From: an uncultured Collinsella sp.
Lineage (GTDB): Bacteria; Actinomycetota; Coriobacteriia; Coriobacteriales; Coriobacteriaceae
Direction of reading: 5' to 3'
Assembly: GCA_959600835.1 (NCBI GenBank)
Contig: CAUGNQ010000012.1
Coordinates: 1-46,360, forward strand
Length of the DNA stretch: 46,360 nt
This document shows, one piece after another, positions 31,821 through 39,898 of this stretch (positions are counted from its first letter, which is position 1; the number at the start of each line of letters is the position of its first letter). The notes below the pieces were generated by a model. The model ran no database searches. It worked only from the letters and a program-made list of their open reading frames with translations, and had not been told where the DNA came from. The position numbers and the translations under genes were made by a program.

Positions 31821-34800
31821 ATGCTGGATCTCAGAGTTATTTGCAAAAGGTACGTTACGCAGTCGTTTACGCAGGTAGCGCTCGACAGCGTAAGCCTGTC
31901 TTTTCGCGATAACGAGTTTGTAGCCATCCTGGGTCCCTCGGGTTCGGGTAAAACTACGATGCTCAACGTCATTGGTGGACTCGACCATTTCGATTCCGGC
32001 GACCTGCTGATCGATGGCATCTCGACCAAGGATTTCAGCGACCGCGATTGGGATGCCTACAGAAACAATCGCATTGGCTTTGTGTTTCAGAGCTACAACC
32101 TCATTCCGCACCAGAGCATTTTGGAAAACGTGGAGCTGGCGCTTACGCTCACGGGCGTGGGACATGCCGAGCGCCGCCAGCGTGCGCGTAAGGCGCTCGA
32201 GACGGTTGGTCTGGGCGAGCACGTTGACAAACGCCCGAACCAGCTTTCGGGCGGGCAGATGCAGCGCGTGGCCATTGCCCGCGCCTTGATCAACGACCCC
32301 GAGATTGTGCTGGCTGACGAGCCGACCGGCGCCTTGGATTCAACGACGTCCGTGCAGGTTATGGATTTGCTCAAGGACGTTGCGCGCGATCGTCTGGTCA
32401 TCATGGTCACGCACAATCCCGAGCTGGCGTACCAGTACGCCACGCGCATCGTCAGCCTGGCGGACGGCAAGGTCACCGACGATTCCGACCCCTTTGATGT
32501 GGCCACGGTCGCACATCGCGAGGCAAAACCCACGCGCAAAACCTCGATGAGCTTTATGACGGCGCTGGGGCTTTCTGCCCGAAACCTCATGACCAAGAAG
32601 GGCCGTACGGCCATGACTGCCTTTGCAGGTTCGATTGGCATTATTGGCATCGCGGCGATTCTGGCGCTCTCCAACGGCGTAAACGGCTACATCAAAAAGG
32701 TCGAGGAGGACACGCTCTCAAGCTACCCGCTTACGATTTCCAAACAAGATTACGACCTGTCGTCTATGATGGGCGGACAGGGGGGCACGGATGAGGAGGC
32801 GTCCAAGGGCGAGGACTCGTCCGATGGCGCTACCGGCGGCAAGGCTCAGGGGACCGATAAGATCCCTGTGGTCACGGCCGTAAAGGACATGTTTGCGAGC
32901 GTTAAATCTAACGATATGACGAGCTTTAAGGCATGGCTCGATGCCGGTGGCGACGGCATCGATAAAGAGGTCAACGCCATTCAGTACGGCTACGGCGTGA
33001 CGCCGGTTGTCTATCGTGCCGGCAAGGGCGATGAGAAGCCTGTCCGGCTGGTGCCCAACGCCATGACCGAGGCCATGAGCGGAGGCGCGAGCTCGGCGGC
33101 AACGGTGAGCATGGAATCCATGGGAACCTCGGTCTTTAACGAGATGATCAACGACCAGAGTCTGCTCGACAGCCAGTACGATGTCGTTGCCGGCCATTGG
33201 CCTACGTCTGCCAACGAGGCCGTGATGGTGCTTTCGAGCCGCGGAACAGTGGGCGACTACACGCTCTACAGTATCGGCGCGCTGGATATCGATGAGCTCA
33301 ACGACCTGGTTAACAGTGCCATGACGGCCGACGGCAAGGTCAAGACGCCCAAGACCGGCAGCGACTTTACCTACGACGATGCACTGTCCACGACGTTTAA
33401 GGTGTTGTCGCCGGCCGATGCCTATCGCAAAAACGAAGAGACCGGCATGTGGACTGACATGTCTGGCGACGCCGACTTTATGAAAGCCAAGGTTGCCGAC
33501 GGTATTGACGTGCGCATTGTGGGCGTGGTGCGACCCAACGAGACGGCAAACGCGAGCGCATTGTCCCCGGGCATTGTCTATACGCATGCGCTGACTCGCC
33601 AGCTTATGGAGCGTGCTGCCGATTCGCAGATTGTGCAGGAGCAGCTTGCCCACCCCGAGACGGATGTCTTTACGGGCAAAAGCTTCGACGAGCTGCAGGG
33701 CGAAGCCAAGCAGGGCGTGGATTTGGGCAGTATGTTCAGCGTAGACGAGGCGGCACTGAAGAGCGCGTTCTCACTCGATACGTCTGCGCTCTCGGGCGCG
33801 GCAGGTGGCATGGACCTTTCTGGTCTCGATTTGTCCGGGTTGGACATTGACCTTTCGGGTGTTGGGCGAGACATCGATTTCAGCGACATCATGGCCAAGG
33901 CGCCGGTCCCGGATTTCTCGGGCATCTTTGACGGTCTGGAACTCACACCCGAGCAAATGCAGCAGGTGGGAGCGCTAGCCAACCAGCTGTTTGAGGGCTT
34001 TATGCGCTCTGATCAGTTTAAGGCGCTGTCGCCCGAAGATCTTAAGGACGCGTCAAAGCTCGCTGCCGCATTCTCAGCGTACCTTGAGAATGATGTCGCA
34101 GCCCAGCAATACCTGGCTCAGCTCAGGGCGCTCGGCGGCGATGCCCTGGCCGAGCGTCTGCAGCAGGTGATGGGCGACTATGTGCAAAAGCAGCTGGCTC
34201 CGTATTTGCAGCAGTCTGTGGATCAGGTGATGAAGGCGGTCAGCGAGCAGATTGCGACGACGGTATCAACCCAGCTCAAGGCGGGTGCGGCAGGGCTCAT
34301 GGACCAAATGGCGACGCAGATGTCTTCGAGTTTTGCCAACTTGGCGAGCGCCATGCGCGTGGATGCGAACGCCTTTGCTCGCGCTATCCACTTTAACATG
34401 GACGCTGAGGACCTGAGTTCGCTCATGATGAGCTATGCCAAGGCGTCGAAGCTCACCTACGACAACAATCTGACCACGTTGGGCTATGCGGACGAGGCGG
34501 ACCCCATTTCGGTCAAGATTTTCCCGCGCGACTTTGAGGCCAAGGAGCGCGTGCTCGATTATATCGATGCGTACAACAAGCAGGTCAAAGCCGCTGGTCA
34601 CGATGAGCAGGCAATCTCGTATACCGACTACATGGGCATCATCATGGGCTCGGTGACCGACATCGTGAATACTATCAGCTTGGTGCTCATCGCATTCGTG
34701 AGTATCAGTTTAGTGGTGAGCTCCATCATGATCGGCATCATCACGTACATTAGCGTGCTGGAGCGCAAAAAGGAGATTGGCATCCTGCGCGCGATTGGCG

Positions 34801-35075
34801 CGTCAAAGCGCAACGTGGCCAACGTATTCAATGCCGAGACCTTTATCGAAGGCCTCATTGCCGGCGTCTTTGCCATTGTCGTCGTGGTGGCCGTGAGCTT
34901 TCCGATTAATGCCTGGGCGCTTGCGGCCAAGCAGGTACCCAATCTGATGAGCCTGCCCGTTCAAGACGCGCTGATGCTCATTGTAATTTCGGTGCTGCTG
35001 ACGGTCGTTGCCGGCCTGCTGCCGGCCCGCAGCGCATCCAAGAAGGATCCCGTGGAGGCCCTGCGCTCCGAATAA
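31821..35075 (+). CDS. Fused ABC transporter ATPase-permease, MacB-like
   Basis: A 1,084-residue protein. Residues 1-235 are the ATPase: Walker A LGPSGSGKTTML, signature LSGGQMQRVAIARALI, Walker B VLADEPTGALDS. Then a linker, TM1 (about 262-285, GSIGIIGIAAILALSNG), an extracellular region of nearly 650 residues, and three FtsX-type helices at the C-terminus, with ERKKEIGILRAIGASKRNV and a closing PARSASKKDPVEALRSE. Such proteins act as mechanotransmission machines or peptide exporters. The extracellular part has a striking LDLSG repeat at 33810-33887 and a Gln-rich helical stretch (34100-34300). ATG at 31821 with AGAGAGG is used; an earlier ATG at 31770 is less likely. No regulator is adjacent. 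Confidence 0.9.
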   Translation: MLDLRVICKRYVTQSFTQVALDSVSLSFRDNEFVAILGPSGSGKTTMLNVIGGLDHFDSGDLLIDGISTKDFSDRDWDAYRNNRIGFVFQSYNLIPHQSILENVELALTLTGVGHAERRQRARKALETVGLGEHVDKRPNQLSGGQMQRVAIARALINDPEIVLADEPTGALDSTTSVQVMDLLKDVARDRLVIMVTHNPELAYQYATRIVSLADGKVTDDSDPFDVATVAHREAKPTRKTSMSFMTALGLSARNLMTKKGRTAMTAFAGSIGIIGIAAILALSNGVNGYIKKVEEDTLSSYPLTISKQDYDLSSMMGGQGGTDEEASKGEDSSDGATGGKAQGTDKIPVVTAVKDMFASVKSNDMTSFKAWLDAGGDGIDKEVNAIQYGYGVTPVVYRAGKGDEKPVRLVPNAMTEAMSGGASSAATVSMESMGTSVFNEMINDQSLLDSQYDVVAGHWPTSANEAVMVLSSRGTVGDYTLYSIGALDIDELNDLVNSAMTADGKVKTPKTGSDFTYDDALSTTFKVLSPADAYRKNEETGMWTDMSGDADFMKAKVADGIDVRIVGVVRPNETANASALSPGIVYTHALTRQLMERAADSQIVQEQLAHPETDVFTGKSFDELQGEAKQGVDLGSMFSVDEAALKSAFSLDTSALSGAAGGMDLSGLDLSGLDIDLSGVGRDIDFSDIMAKAPVPDFSGIFDGLELTPEQMQQVGALANQLFEGFMRSDQFKALSPEDLKDASKLAAAFSAYLENDVAAQQYLAQLRALGGDALAERLQQVMGDYVQKQLAPYLQQSVDQVMKAVSEQIATTVSTQLKAGAAGLMDQMATQMSSSFANLASAMRVDANAFARAIHFNMDAEDLSSLMMSYAKASKLTYDNNLTTLGYADEADPISVKIFPRDFEAKERVLDYIDAYNKQVKAAGHDEQAISYTDYMGIIMGSVTDIVNTISLVLIAFVSISLVVSSIMIGIITYISVLERKKEIGILRAIGASKRNVANVFNAETFIEGLIAGVFAIVVVVAVSFPINAWALAAKQVPNLMSLPVQDALMLIVISVLLTVVAGLLPARSASKKDPVEALRSE

Positions 35076-35106
35076 TGCGACAAAGGGACAGCCCCTTTGT
35101 CACATT
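35074..35106. repeat. Dispersed palindrome family 1, copy 3
   Basis: AATGCGACAAAGGG...CCCTTTGTCACATT overlaps the last two bases of the ABC transporter stop codon. One arm mismatch. Confidence 0.85.
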
Positions 35107-35113
35107 GGGTGAA

Positions 35114-35148
35114 AAGGCGCGGGAAGGGGGCGGCCTCTCCCGCGCCTT
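35114..35148. terminator. Bidirectional terminator between ABC and membrane protein genes
   Basis: AAGGCGCGGGA and TCCCGCGCCTT make a perfect 11-bp stem, ending right at the stop codon of the convergent gene. CTAGTTTGTTTT follows on the plus strand. Confidence 0.8.
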
Positions 35149-36282
35149 CTAGTTTGTTTTGCCCATCAGCGTGATACGGATGCTTGGGTGGGTGTACTCG
35201 TCAAACTCGTCCTCGGGATCCGTATCAAACGAGTAATACACCTTGATGGGGTCGTCACTCGTCCTGATAGAGATTCTCTCGTAGAGTGAGCCGCTCAAAA
35301 AAGCCTGCCTAAACTCTTCGGGGAACTTTTGCGGTGCTAGGAGCTCGGGACTTGCGGTTTTGACGTCTATGGTTTGGACGACAGAGGAAAGCTCGTCAAG
35401 ATCGAGCTCGATGCGGGCGAGGTTGTCCTCGAGGCTCGCATCGGGGTCGACCTCTGCCGCGTAGCTCACTTCCGCGAGCGTCCCCTTGTTGTCAAAATCC
35501 AGGTACGTATAGGTCTTCTGGGCATCGGAGTCGCCGTCGTGCAGATAGCCGCGGACGTGATAGCCGTAGTCTTGATATCGCTCGTAGGGGTCATCGGCGG
35601 ACACGTACTCGCATGAGGGCTCGAGCGCCTTGCGAGCGATGGCGATCTGCTCGGCCGCGGCCGCGGCGTTTTCTTGCATCTCGATGTTTCCCTGCGCCAG
35701 CTGTGGGATATAGGCGCCGCACACGATTGCGAGGGGCAGCGCCACAAGCGCGACGATCCACTTTTTTGCATGGGGGATAGGTACGCCACAGGCCTCTGCC
35801 ATGGCCTTCGCGTTGGCAAAGCTTTCGGCAAGCACGTCTGCCGCGGTGGCGACGGCGCCTACGGCAGCGGCGACTTCTGCCGCGCCGCCCAGGTTGCGTG
35901 CAGCCTCGTTGTCGCTGTTCTTGAGCAGGCGTGCGGCGGCCTGCGTGCCAACAACGCCTGCGATTTGTGCCGAGCGGTCTTTCTCGTTCTGCGCGACGGC
36001 GAGCCGGTACTGCATTTCCTTCCATTGCTTGCCACGCATGCCAAAGCGCGGGGCGAGAGCGCAATAGCAGAATATGACGAGCTCGATGGCGGTGAGCACC
36101 AAGGCGGTCATCATGCCCGTCTCTTGAAAGCCTTCGTGATGGAAGACGATGTCGTCGATCATTTCGAAGGGAATGATCGATAAGGGCAGCACGAATGCCA
36201 TGGCAAGCGCCGCTCCGGCAACCTTGGGGCAGATGCAGTATCGCTGGATGCGCTTACGTTCTTGTTCGGAGAGTGCTGCCAT
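35149..36282 (-). CDS. Membrane protein of unknown function
   Basis: A 377-residue protein that I do not recognise. It has a basic N-terminus, two hydrophobic helices (about 21-42 and 57-78), an Ala-rich helical cytoplasmic region (QIAGVVGTQAAARLLK, GAAEVAAAVGAVATAADVLAESFA), a third membrane helix at 172-190, and an extracellular domain of about 180 residues rich in Asp and Tyr. The extracellular part has YLDFDNKGTLAEVSYAAEVD and a C-terminal strand-rich end. AAGGA lies upstream of the ATG. It is convergent with the ABC gene and unlinked to any operon. Confidence 0.75.
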   Translation of the reverse strand: MAALSEQERKRIQRYCICPKVAGAALAMAFVLPLSIIPFEMIDDIVFHHEGFQETGMMTALVLTAIELVIFCYCALAPRFGMRGKQWKEMQYRLAVAQNEKDRSAQIAGVVGTQAAARLLKNSDNEAARNLGGAAEVAAAVGAVATAADVLAESFANAKAMAEACGVPIPHAKKWIVALVALPLAIVCGAYIPQLAQGNIEMQENAAAAAEQIAIARKALEPSCEYVSADDPYERYQDYGYHVRGYLHDGDSDAQKTYTYLDFDNKGTLAEVSYAAEVDPDASLEDNLARIELDLDELSSVVQTIDVKTASPELLAPQKFPEEFRQAFLSGSLYERISIRTSDDPIKVYYSFDTDPEDEFDEYTHPSIRITLMGKTN

Positions 36283-36403
36283 GGCTGGTCCTTGGTGTCG
36301 TGGCGGTCGTTGTGGCGCGATGCCGTCATATGTGACTCAGTATAGAGAATCCCGCCATCGGTGAGCGCAGGTCATACGGCAAAAGTGCCACGACAGCCCT
36401 GGT

Positions 36404-36451
36404 TTAGAGCGGCTGCTCCTGTGCCCACGCGATGATGCCGCCCGATACGTA
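36404..36451 (-). pseudogene. Remnant of a glutaredoxin 3' end
   Basis: The last 15 codons read YVSGGIIAWAQEQPL and stop, matching the C-terminus LYESGDIIAWIQKNLL of the intact glutaredoxin at 39899. Nothing else of that gene remains upstream. It lies in the gap between the membrane protein and tRNA-dihydrouridine synthase genes. Confidence 0.7.
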
Positions 36452-36487
36452 TGTGTGCCAAAATAAACAGCCGAATGATGATTTGCA

Positions 36488-36520
36488 AATGTGACAAAGG
36501 GACTGTCCCTTTGTCACATT
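36488..36520. repeat. Dispersed palindrome family 1, copy 4 (perfect)
   Basis: AATGTGACAAAGGGAC-T-GTCCCTTTGTCACATT is a perfect 16-bp palindrome with one central base. It ends 13 bases before the start codon of the dihydrouridine synthase gene, so it would lie in the mRNA leader. Confidence 0.88.
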
Positions 36521-36533
36521 GAGTTGAGAGTGG

Positions 36534-37493
36534 ATGTTGATGTATTTATCGCTGGCCCCTATGGAGGGGATTACCGGACATGTGTTCCGTCGCGTGCATG
36601 CGGAGTGCTTCGGCGCGCTCGATTGTTATTACACGCCGTTTTTGCCGCCGCCGCGGGTGGGCAACCGCTTTGGCGGCAAGGCGTTTAAAGAGGTCGACCC
36701 TGCCAATAACCAGGGGCTTAACGTGGTGCCCCAGCTGATGTCCAAGAATGCGGACGAGTTTGTGTGGGCGGCGCAGGTGCTTGCCGATATGGGGTACCGC
36801 GAGGTCAACCTCAACCTTGGTTGCCCCTCGGGTACGGTTGTCGCGAAGGGTAAGGGTTCGGGCTTTCTGCGCAACCTGGATGTGCTCGAGGTGTTTTTGA
36901 GTGACGTGTGCGAACGCTCGCCCTTGCCGGTGTCGGTCAAGACCAGGCTGGGGCTCGAATGCGACGACGAGTACGAACGCGTGCTCGACCTCTATTGCCG
37001 TATGCCGCTGACAGAGCTGATCGTGCATCCGCGCGTGCAAAAGGACCGCTATACGGGCTCGCCGCGCAAAGAGTTTTACGGCGAGACGCTGGAGCGGGCG
37101 CCGTTCCCCGTGGCCTATAACGGCGACATCTTTGATCTTGAGGACATGGATGCGCTGGTGGAAGCCTATCCCGGAACACGCCACGTAATGTTGGGGCGCG
37201 GCTTGCTTGCGAATCCCGCGCTGGCTCGCATGGTTAAGGGCGGCCCTGCCGCCACCGCCGCTGAGCTGCAACGCTTCCACGACATGCTGTTTGCGGCTTA
37301 TGCGGACGAGATTGGGGGCAACGCGGTCTTTCGCATGAAAGAGTGGTGGTTCTACACCAAATGCGCCTTCGCCGATCCCGCGACCGTTCACAAGCTCGTA
37401 CGCAAGACCAAAAAGGTCGATGAATACCGCGCCGCTGTTGAGCGCGTCTTTCGTGAACAGCCGCTTGCGCCCGCTGCCCGCTTTTGCGGCTAA
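36534..37493 (+). CDS. tRNA-dihydrouridine synthase
   Basis: A 319-residue flavoenzyme that reduces uridine to dihydrouridine in the D-loop of tRNA. The FMN barrel motifs are LAPMEGITGHVFRR at the start, VNLNLGCPSGTVVAKGKGSG with the catalytic Cys, VKTRLGLE, IVHPRVQKDRYTG and YNGDIFDLEDM. The C-terminal helical domain ends near 310. The start has only a weak purine-rich site (GAGAG) between the palindrome and the ATG. Which Dus subtype it is cannot be told with certainty; it resembles the shorter DusB/C-like group. Confidence 0.92.
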   Translation: MLMYLSLAPMEGITGHVFRRVHAECFGALDCYYTPFLPPPRVGNRFGGKAFKEVDPANNQGLNVVPQLMSKNADEFVWAAQVLADMGYREVNLNLGCPSGTVVAKGKGSGFLRNLDVLEVFLSDVCERSPLPVSVKTRLGLECDDEYERVLDLYCRMPLTELIVHPRVQKDRYTGSPRKEFYGETLERAPFPVAYNGDIFDLEDMDALVEAYPGTRHVMLGRGLLANPALARMVKGGPAATAAELQRFHDMLFAAYADEIGGNAVFRMKEWWFYTKCAFADPATVHKLVRKTKKVDEYRAAVERVFREQPLAPAARFCG

Positions 37494-37550
37494 ATGATCC
37501 CTTGGGGACGGAGGAGAACGGATCGCTTGTGCCGGGCCCATGCAAAAAGC

Positions 37551-37605
37551 TGTACGTCAGCATCCAAAGATGTCGGAAAATGTCGACTTTGGATGCTGAC
37601 GTACA
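37551..37605. repeat. Dispersed palindrome family 2, copy 1
   Basis: TGTACGTCAGCATCCAAAG and CTTTGGATGCTGACGTACA form a perfect 19-bp stem around a 17-base loop. It lies between the convergent dihydrouridine synthase and antitoxin genes. A second copy is at 39793. Confidence 0.88.
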
Positions 37606-37623
37606 TGTTTGGATTCGGTGGGG

Positions 37624-37890
37624 CTAGGCAATCATTGCATCGAGCGTGATGAGCTCCCTGAGTCGCTCCGTGCGTGTTTGCCCATGGCGCCTTGCCTTCT
37701 CGTCAAACGCTTCAAGAACCGATTCACCCACACGTGCCGATAAAACAGCGCTTGGTTCATTAGAGATCGACGGCCTTCCCAGCTTGATGGTGCGACCCTT
37801 CGGCCACTCATCTTTTTCGTATGCCTCTGCGGCTTTCTCCAACTCTCCGGGGGCAAACCCCATCATCTTTTCGAGCTGCTTAGCGTCCAT
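37624..37890 (-). CDS. Ribbon-helix-helix-type antitoxin (BrnA-like)
   Basis: An 88-residue protein. The N-terminus is helical and acidic; the C-terminal 40 residues (ARVGESVLEAFDEKARRHGQ, then TRTERLRELI) have the pattern of a ribbon-helix-helix domain. AGGAGG precedes the ATG. It follows the toxin gene with 8 bases between, in toxin-then-antitoxin order, as in BrnT/BrnA systems. It probably neutralises the toxin and represses the operon. Confidence 0.75.
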   Translation of the reverse strand: MDAKQLEKMMGFAPGELEKAAEAYEKDEWPKGRTIKLGRPSISNEPSAVLSARVGESVLEAFDEKARRHGQTRTERLRELITLDAMIA

Positions 37891-37898
37891 AGCGCCTC

Positions 37899-38165
37899 CT
37901 ATCGATCGATCCCGATTTCCCCGAGCACCTTGCGCGTAGGAGGGACAAGGGCGTGGTAAATGATGTAGCCATCTCGATTGGGGCAATAGCGAGCGATGAG
38001 CTCCATGAGACGGCTTCTTCCATCAAGTCCAACGAGAACGTAATCGATACCTCCATTTTCAAGATCACGCCTGAACCATGCGAACGCGGAGTTCCAGGCG
38101 CATGTAATATCCGTCTCCGTCAGCCCGTGCTTGAGGGCGTGGGGGTGGATTGCGATGAGCTCCAT
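37899..38165 (-). CDS. Toxin of a BrnT-like toxin-antitoxin pair
   Basis: An 88-residue protein with the pattern MELIAIHPHALKHGLTETDI, then YVLVGLDGRSRLMELIARYC and IIYHALVPPTRKVLGEIG. It matches the actinobacterial BrnT-like toxin group (HPHAxKHGxxxxDI, VGxDxxGRLxELxA, HAMxxTRKxLxEL). BrnT is a RelE-fold ribonuclease; that activity is inferred. The ATG at 38165 with GAGAGG upstream is preferred over the TTG at 38201, because the latter lies in the likely operator. Confidence 0.72.
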   Translation of the reverse strand: MELIAIHPHALKHGLTETDITCAWNSAFAWFRRDLENGGIDYVLVGLDGRSRLMELIARYCPNRDGYIIYHALVPPTRKVLGEIGIDR

Positions 38166-38177
38166 AAGGGCCTCTCT

Positions 38178-38200
38178 TTTTGTATACAGTTTTGTAGACA
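38178..38200. promoter_or_regulatory. Direct-repeat operator of the toxin-antitoxin pair
   Basis: TTTTGTATACA and TTTTGTAGACA are direct repeats in 12-base register just upstream of the toxin start. Direct repeats suit a ribbon-helix-helix repressor. Position and composition support autoregulation. Confidence 0.5.
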
Positions 38201-38222
38201 AAAATGCAAGCAGTTAATAGGG

Positions 38223-39509
38223 TTAAGCGGCCTGTTTTGATTGGACTTCTCGATGCAAAGCCGACATCGGAGGCTCCATCACTTCTTCGCTTCTTAGCTC
38301 GGTATGCGAACGTCCGTTGAACTCCCAGAGGGGAGCGTCTTCATAGATTATCGAGAGGAGCTTGGAGACCTCGGCTGTTTTATTGCGTTCGTAAAACTCG
38401 GGCCGTACGACAATCAACAAGAAAGCTGCGTCTTCGAAAATTTGCTGTGCTGTCGGCATGCCGTTGAGTCCAACGGAACGTAAAAGCTTTGTCATGATGA
38501 AATCGAACTCATCTTCTCTTGCATGGAGATCAGATGCCTTGAGCTCAGGGTCTCTCAGGACGTACTGCTTGAGTCGTTCGGCAGATCGACTGCACTTTAT
38601 ATGCCCGCAGATGACTTCGTCATAGCTGAGCCTTTTGATTGGAAGACGTTCGTGACCGGCGAAGATGGCTGCTACTCTGAGGCCAACGCGCCGTTCGCGC
38701 AGCGCGCGCATCTCACCGGTGTATTCGCTGTGCCGTTCATATTTTCGATAGGAGTATCCGTAGTCATCGTAGTAATAAGGGGCTTCATCGACAGCGTCAT
38801 CGAGCTCTGGCGCTATTAGATAGAGTTTTCTATCTCTGGATATAATGCAGGGATTGTCGATTTTTCCCGATTCGTTCCTGATTTGCCAAATAGTCTCATT
38901 TATCTCAAATCTCGAGACTGGATTGGGGGCACAGGAGTTGTAGAGTTCAATAAGCTCATCGAGTGAAATGATTCCACAGGCATCTGTGTAGGCGCGGGCG
39001 AAGCGCCGTACTTCTTGATTTGATTCAAGCACGCGGCACTCCCAAGCATCCAAAGTGTCCTGCGGACTTCTATAGCGGGCATGACGATCGATGCGCAACG
39101 CGCTCCAATGGTTATCCGCGGCAACGTTCATCAGATCTAAGCGCAGATCTTTGTCGGCGATGTGAGCGAGCGACTGATAGTGTTCTAGATCAAGCTCCGG
39201 CCGGAAACTCATGTCTTCCGGAACAATTCGTGCGAGCTTTATGCAACGCTTGAGATAGGTCGGGCCCAGGCTTGGGCTAAAGTGCTGCTTGAGGTGGCAA
39301 GCGATGGGCGAGAGTAAGCCATTGAGATTGGAGATGGGGTATCCGGCAATCTCTTGCTCGAAACGGCGCCCGATGAGCAGGGCCCCTTCCAAAGAGGTCT
39401 CATGGTTGATACCTTTCTGGCCGAGGTGTTTGGCCTCGACAATCCTGCTGATATCTGAGCAGGTGTTTGAAATAATGTCGGGTGAAAGGGTTGGAATCTT
39501 TTTAGCCAT
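38223..39509 (-). CDS. Protein of unknown function, N-terminal part DUF1016-like
   Basis: A 428-residue protein, lower in GC than its neighbours. Residues 40-150 have a helical pattern like the N-terminal domain of DUF1016/YhcG proteins: LIGRRFEQEIAG, then ACHLKQHFSPSLGPTYLKRC, ELDLEHYQSLAHIADKDLRL and NHWSALRIDRHAR. The rest has an Asp/Tyr-rich segment (DEAPYYYDDYGYSYRKYE), then RRVGLRVAAIFAGHERLPIK and helical parts. The C-terminal nuclease motif of YhcG was not found, and the likeness is by eye only. AGGAG precedes the ATG. It lies next to the toxin-antitoxin genes, flanked by the second palindrome family, which suggests an accessory insertion. Confidence 0.65.
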   Translation of the reverse strand: MAKKIPTLSPDIISNTCSDISRIVEAKHLGQKGINHETSLEGALLIGRRFEQEIAGYPISNLNGLLSPIACHLKQHFSPSLGPTYLKRCIKLARIVPEDMSFRPELDLEHYQSLAHIADKDLRLDLMNVAADNHWSALRIDRHARYRSPQDTLDAWECRVLESNQEVRRFARAYTDACGIISLDELIELYNSCAPNPVSRFEINETIWQIRNESGKIDNPCIISRDRKLYLIAPELDDAVDEAPYYYDDYGYSYRKYERHSEYTGEMRALRERRVGLRVAAIFAGHERLPIKRLSYDEVICGHIKCSRSAERLKQYVLRDPELKASDLHAREDEFDFIMTKLLRSVGLNGMPTAQQIFEDAAFLLIVVRPEFYERNKTAEVSKLLSIIYEDAPLWEFNGRSHTELRSEEVMEPPMSALHREVQSKQAA

Positions 39510-39660
39510 AGCGATGCACTCCTGCGTGACTCACGGATAACGGAAACGTTTGGTTGTGAGTGCCGTTCTTTGATGGCGACGGCGAACAGGAGCGCAGCCT
39601 GTCTGAGATGGACGAGTGCAGTAACCACCGATCTTACTTACCGAGCTCGCTCCAGCGTGT

Positions 39661-39791
39661 CATTGGGGACCTCCGCAGGAGCTCTCGACCAGTCTCATGC
39701 CTTGGGATGAGTATAACACAGAGAGCAAACATATGTTCTATAAAATTGAGAAACTGAATCCCTACCTACTCATTTATGTGCGTCCCCAATG
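39661..39791. repeat. 131-bp segment with perfect 10-bp terminal inverted repeats
   Basis: CATTGGGGAC and GTCCCCAATG bound a segment containing AT-rich promoter-like DNA. No target duplication is visible, and there is no transposase. It may be a miniature element or a chance pairing of a common repeat end. Confidence 0.4.
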
Positions 39792-39792
39792 A

Positions 39793-39845
39793 GTACGCCA
39801 GCATCCAAAGATGTCGAAAAATATCGACTTTGGATGCTGACGTAC
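39793..39845. repeat. Dispersed palindrome family 2, copy 2
   Basis: GTACGCCAGCATCCAAAG and CTTTGGATGCTGACGTAC pair with one mismatch around a 17-base loop. It is almost the same as 37551-37605, and lies 54 bases after the glutaredoxin stop codon. Confidence 0.88.
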
Positions 39846-39898
39846 ATGTTTGTGCCGTATGGGTTTGTGCGTTGGGGCCGGCCGACCGCAATAGAACG

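Larger units (their letters stand above)
39510..39898. other. 389-bp noncoding stretch with palindrome and inverted ends
   Basis: No gene was found. The stretch holds the upstream region of the 428-residue gene, with an AT-rich part at 39716-39780, a 131-bp segment bounded by CATTGGGGAC (39661-39670) and GTCCCCAATG (39782-39791), and the family 2 palindrome at 39793-39845. Confidence 0.6.

Noticed and set aside
25642..36520. GTGACAAAGGG repeats as a CRISPR array
   Set aside because: Four copies are kilobases apart with genes between them, and there are no regular spacers and no cas genes.
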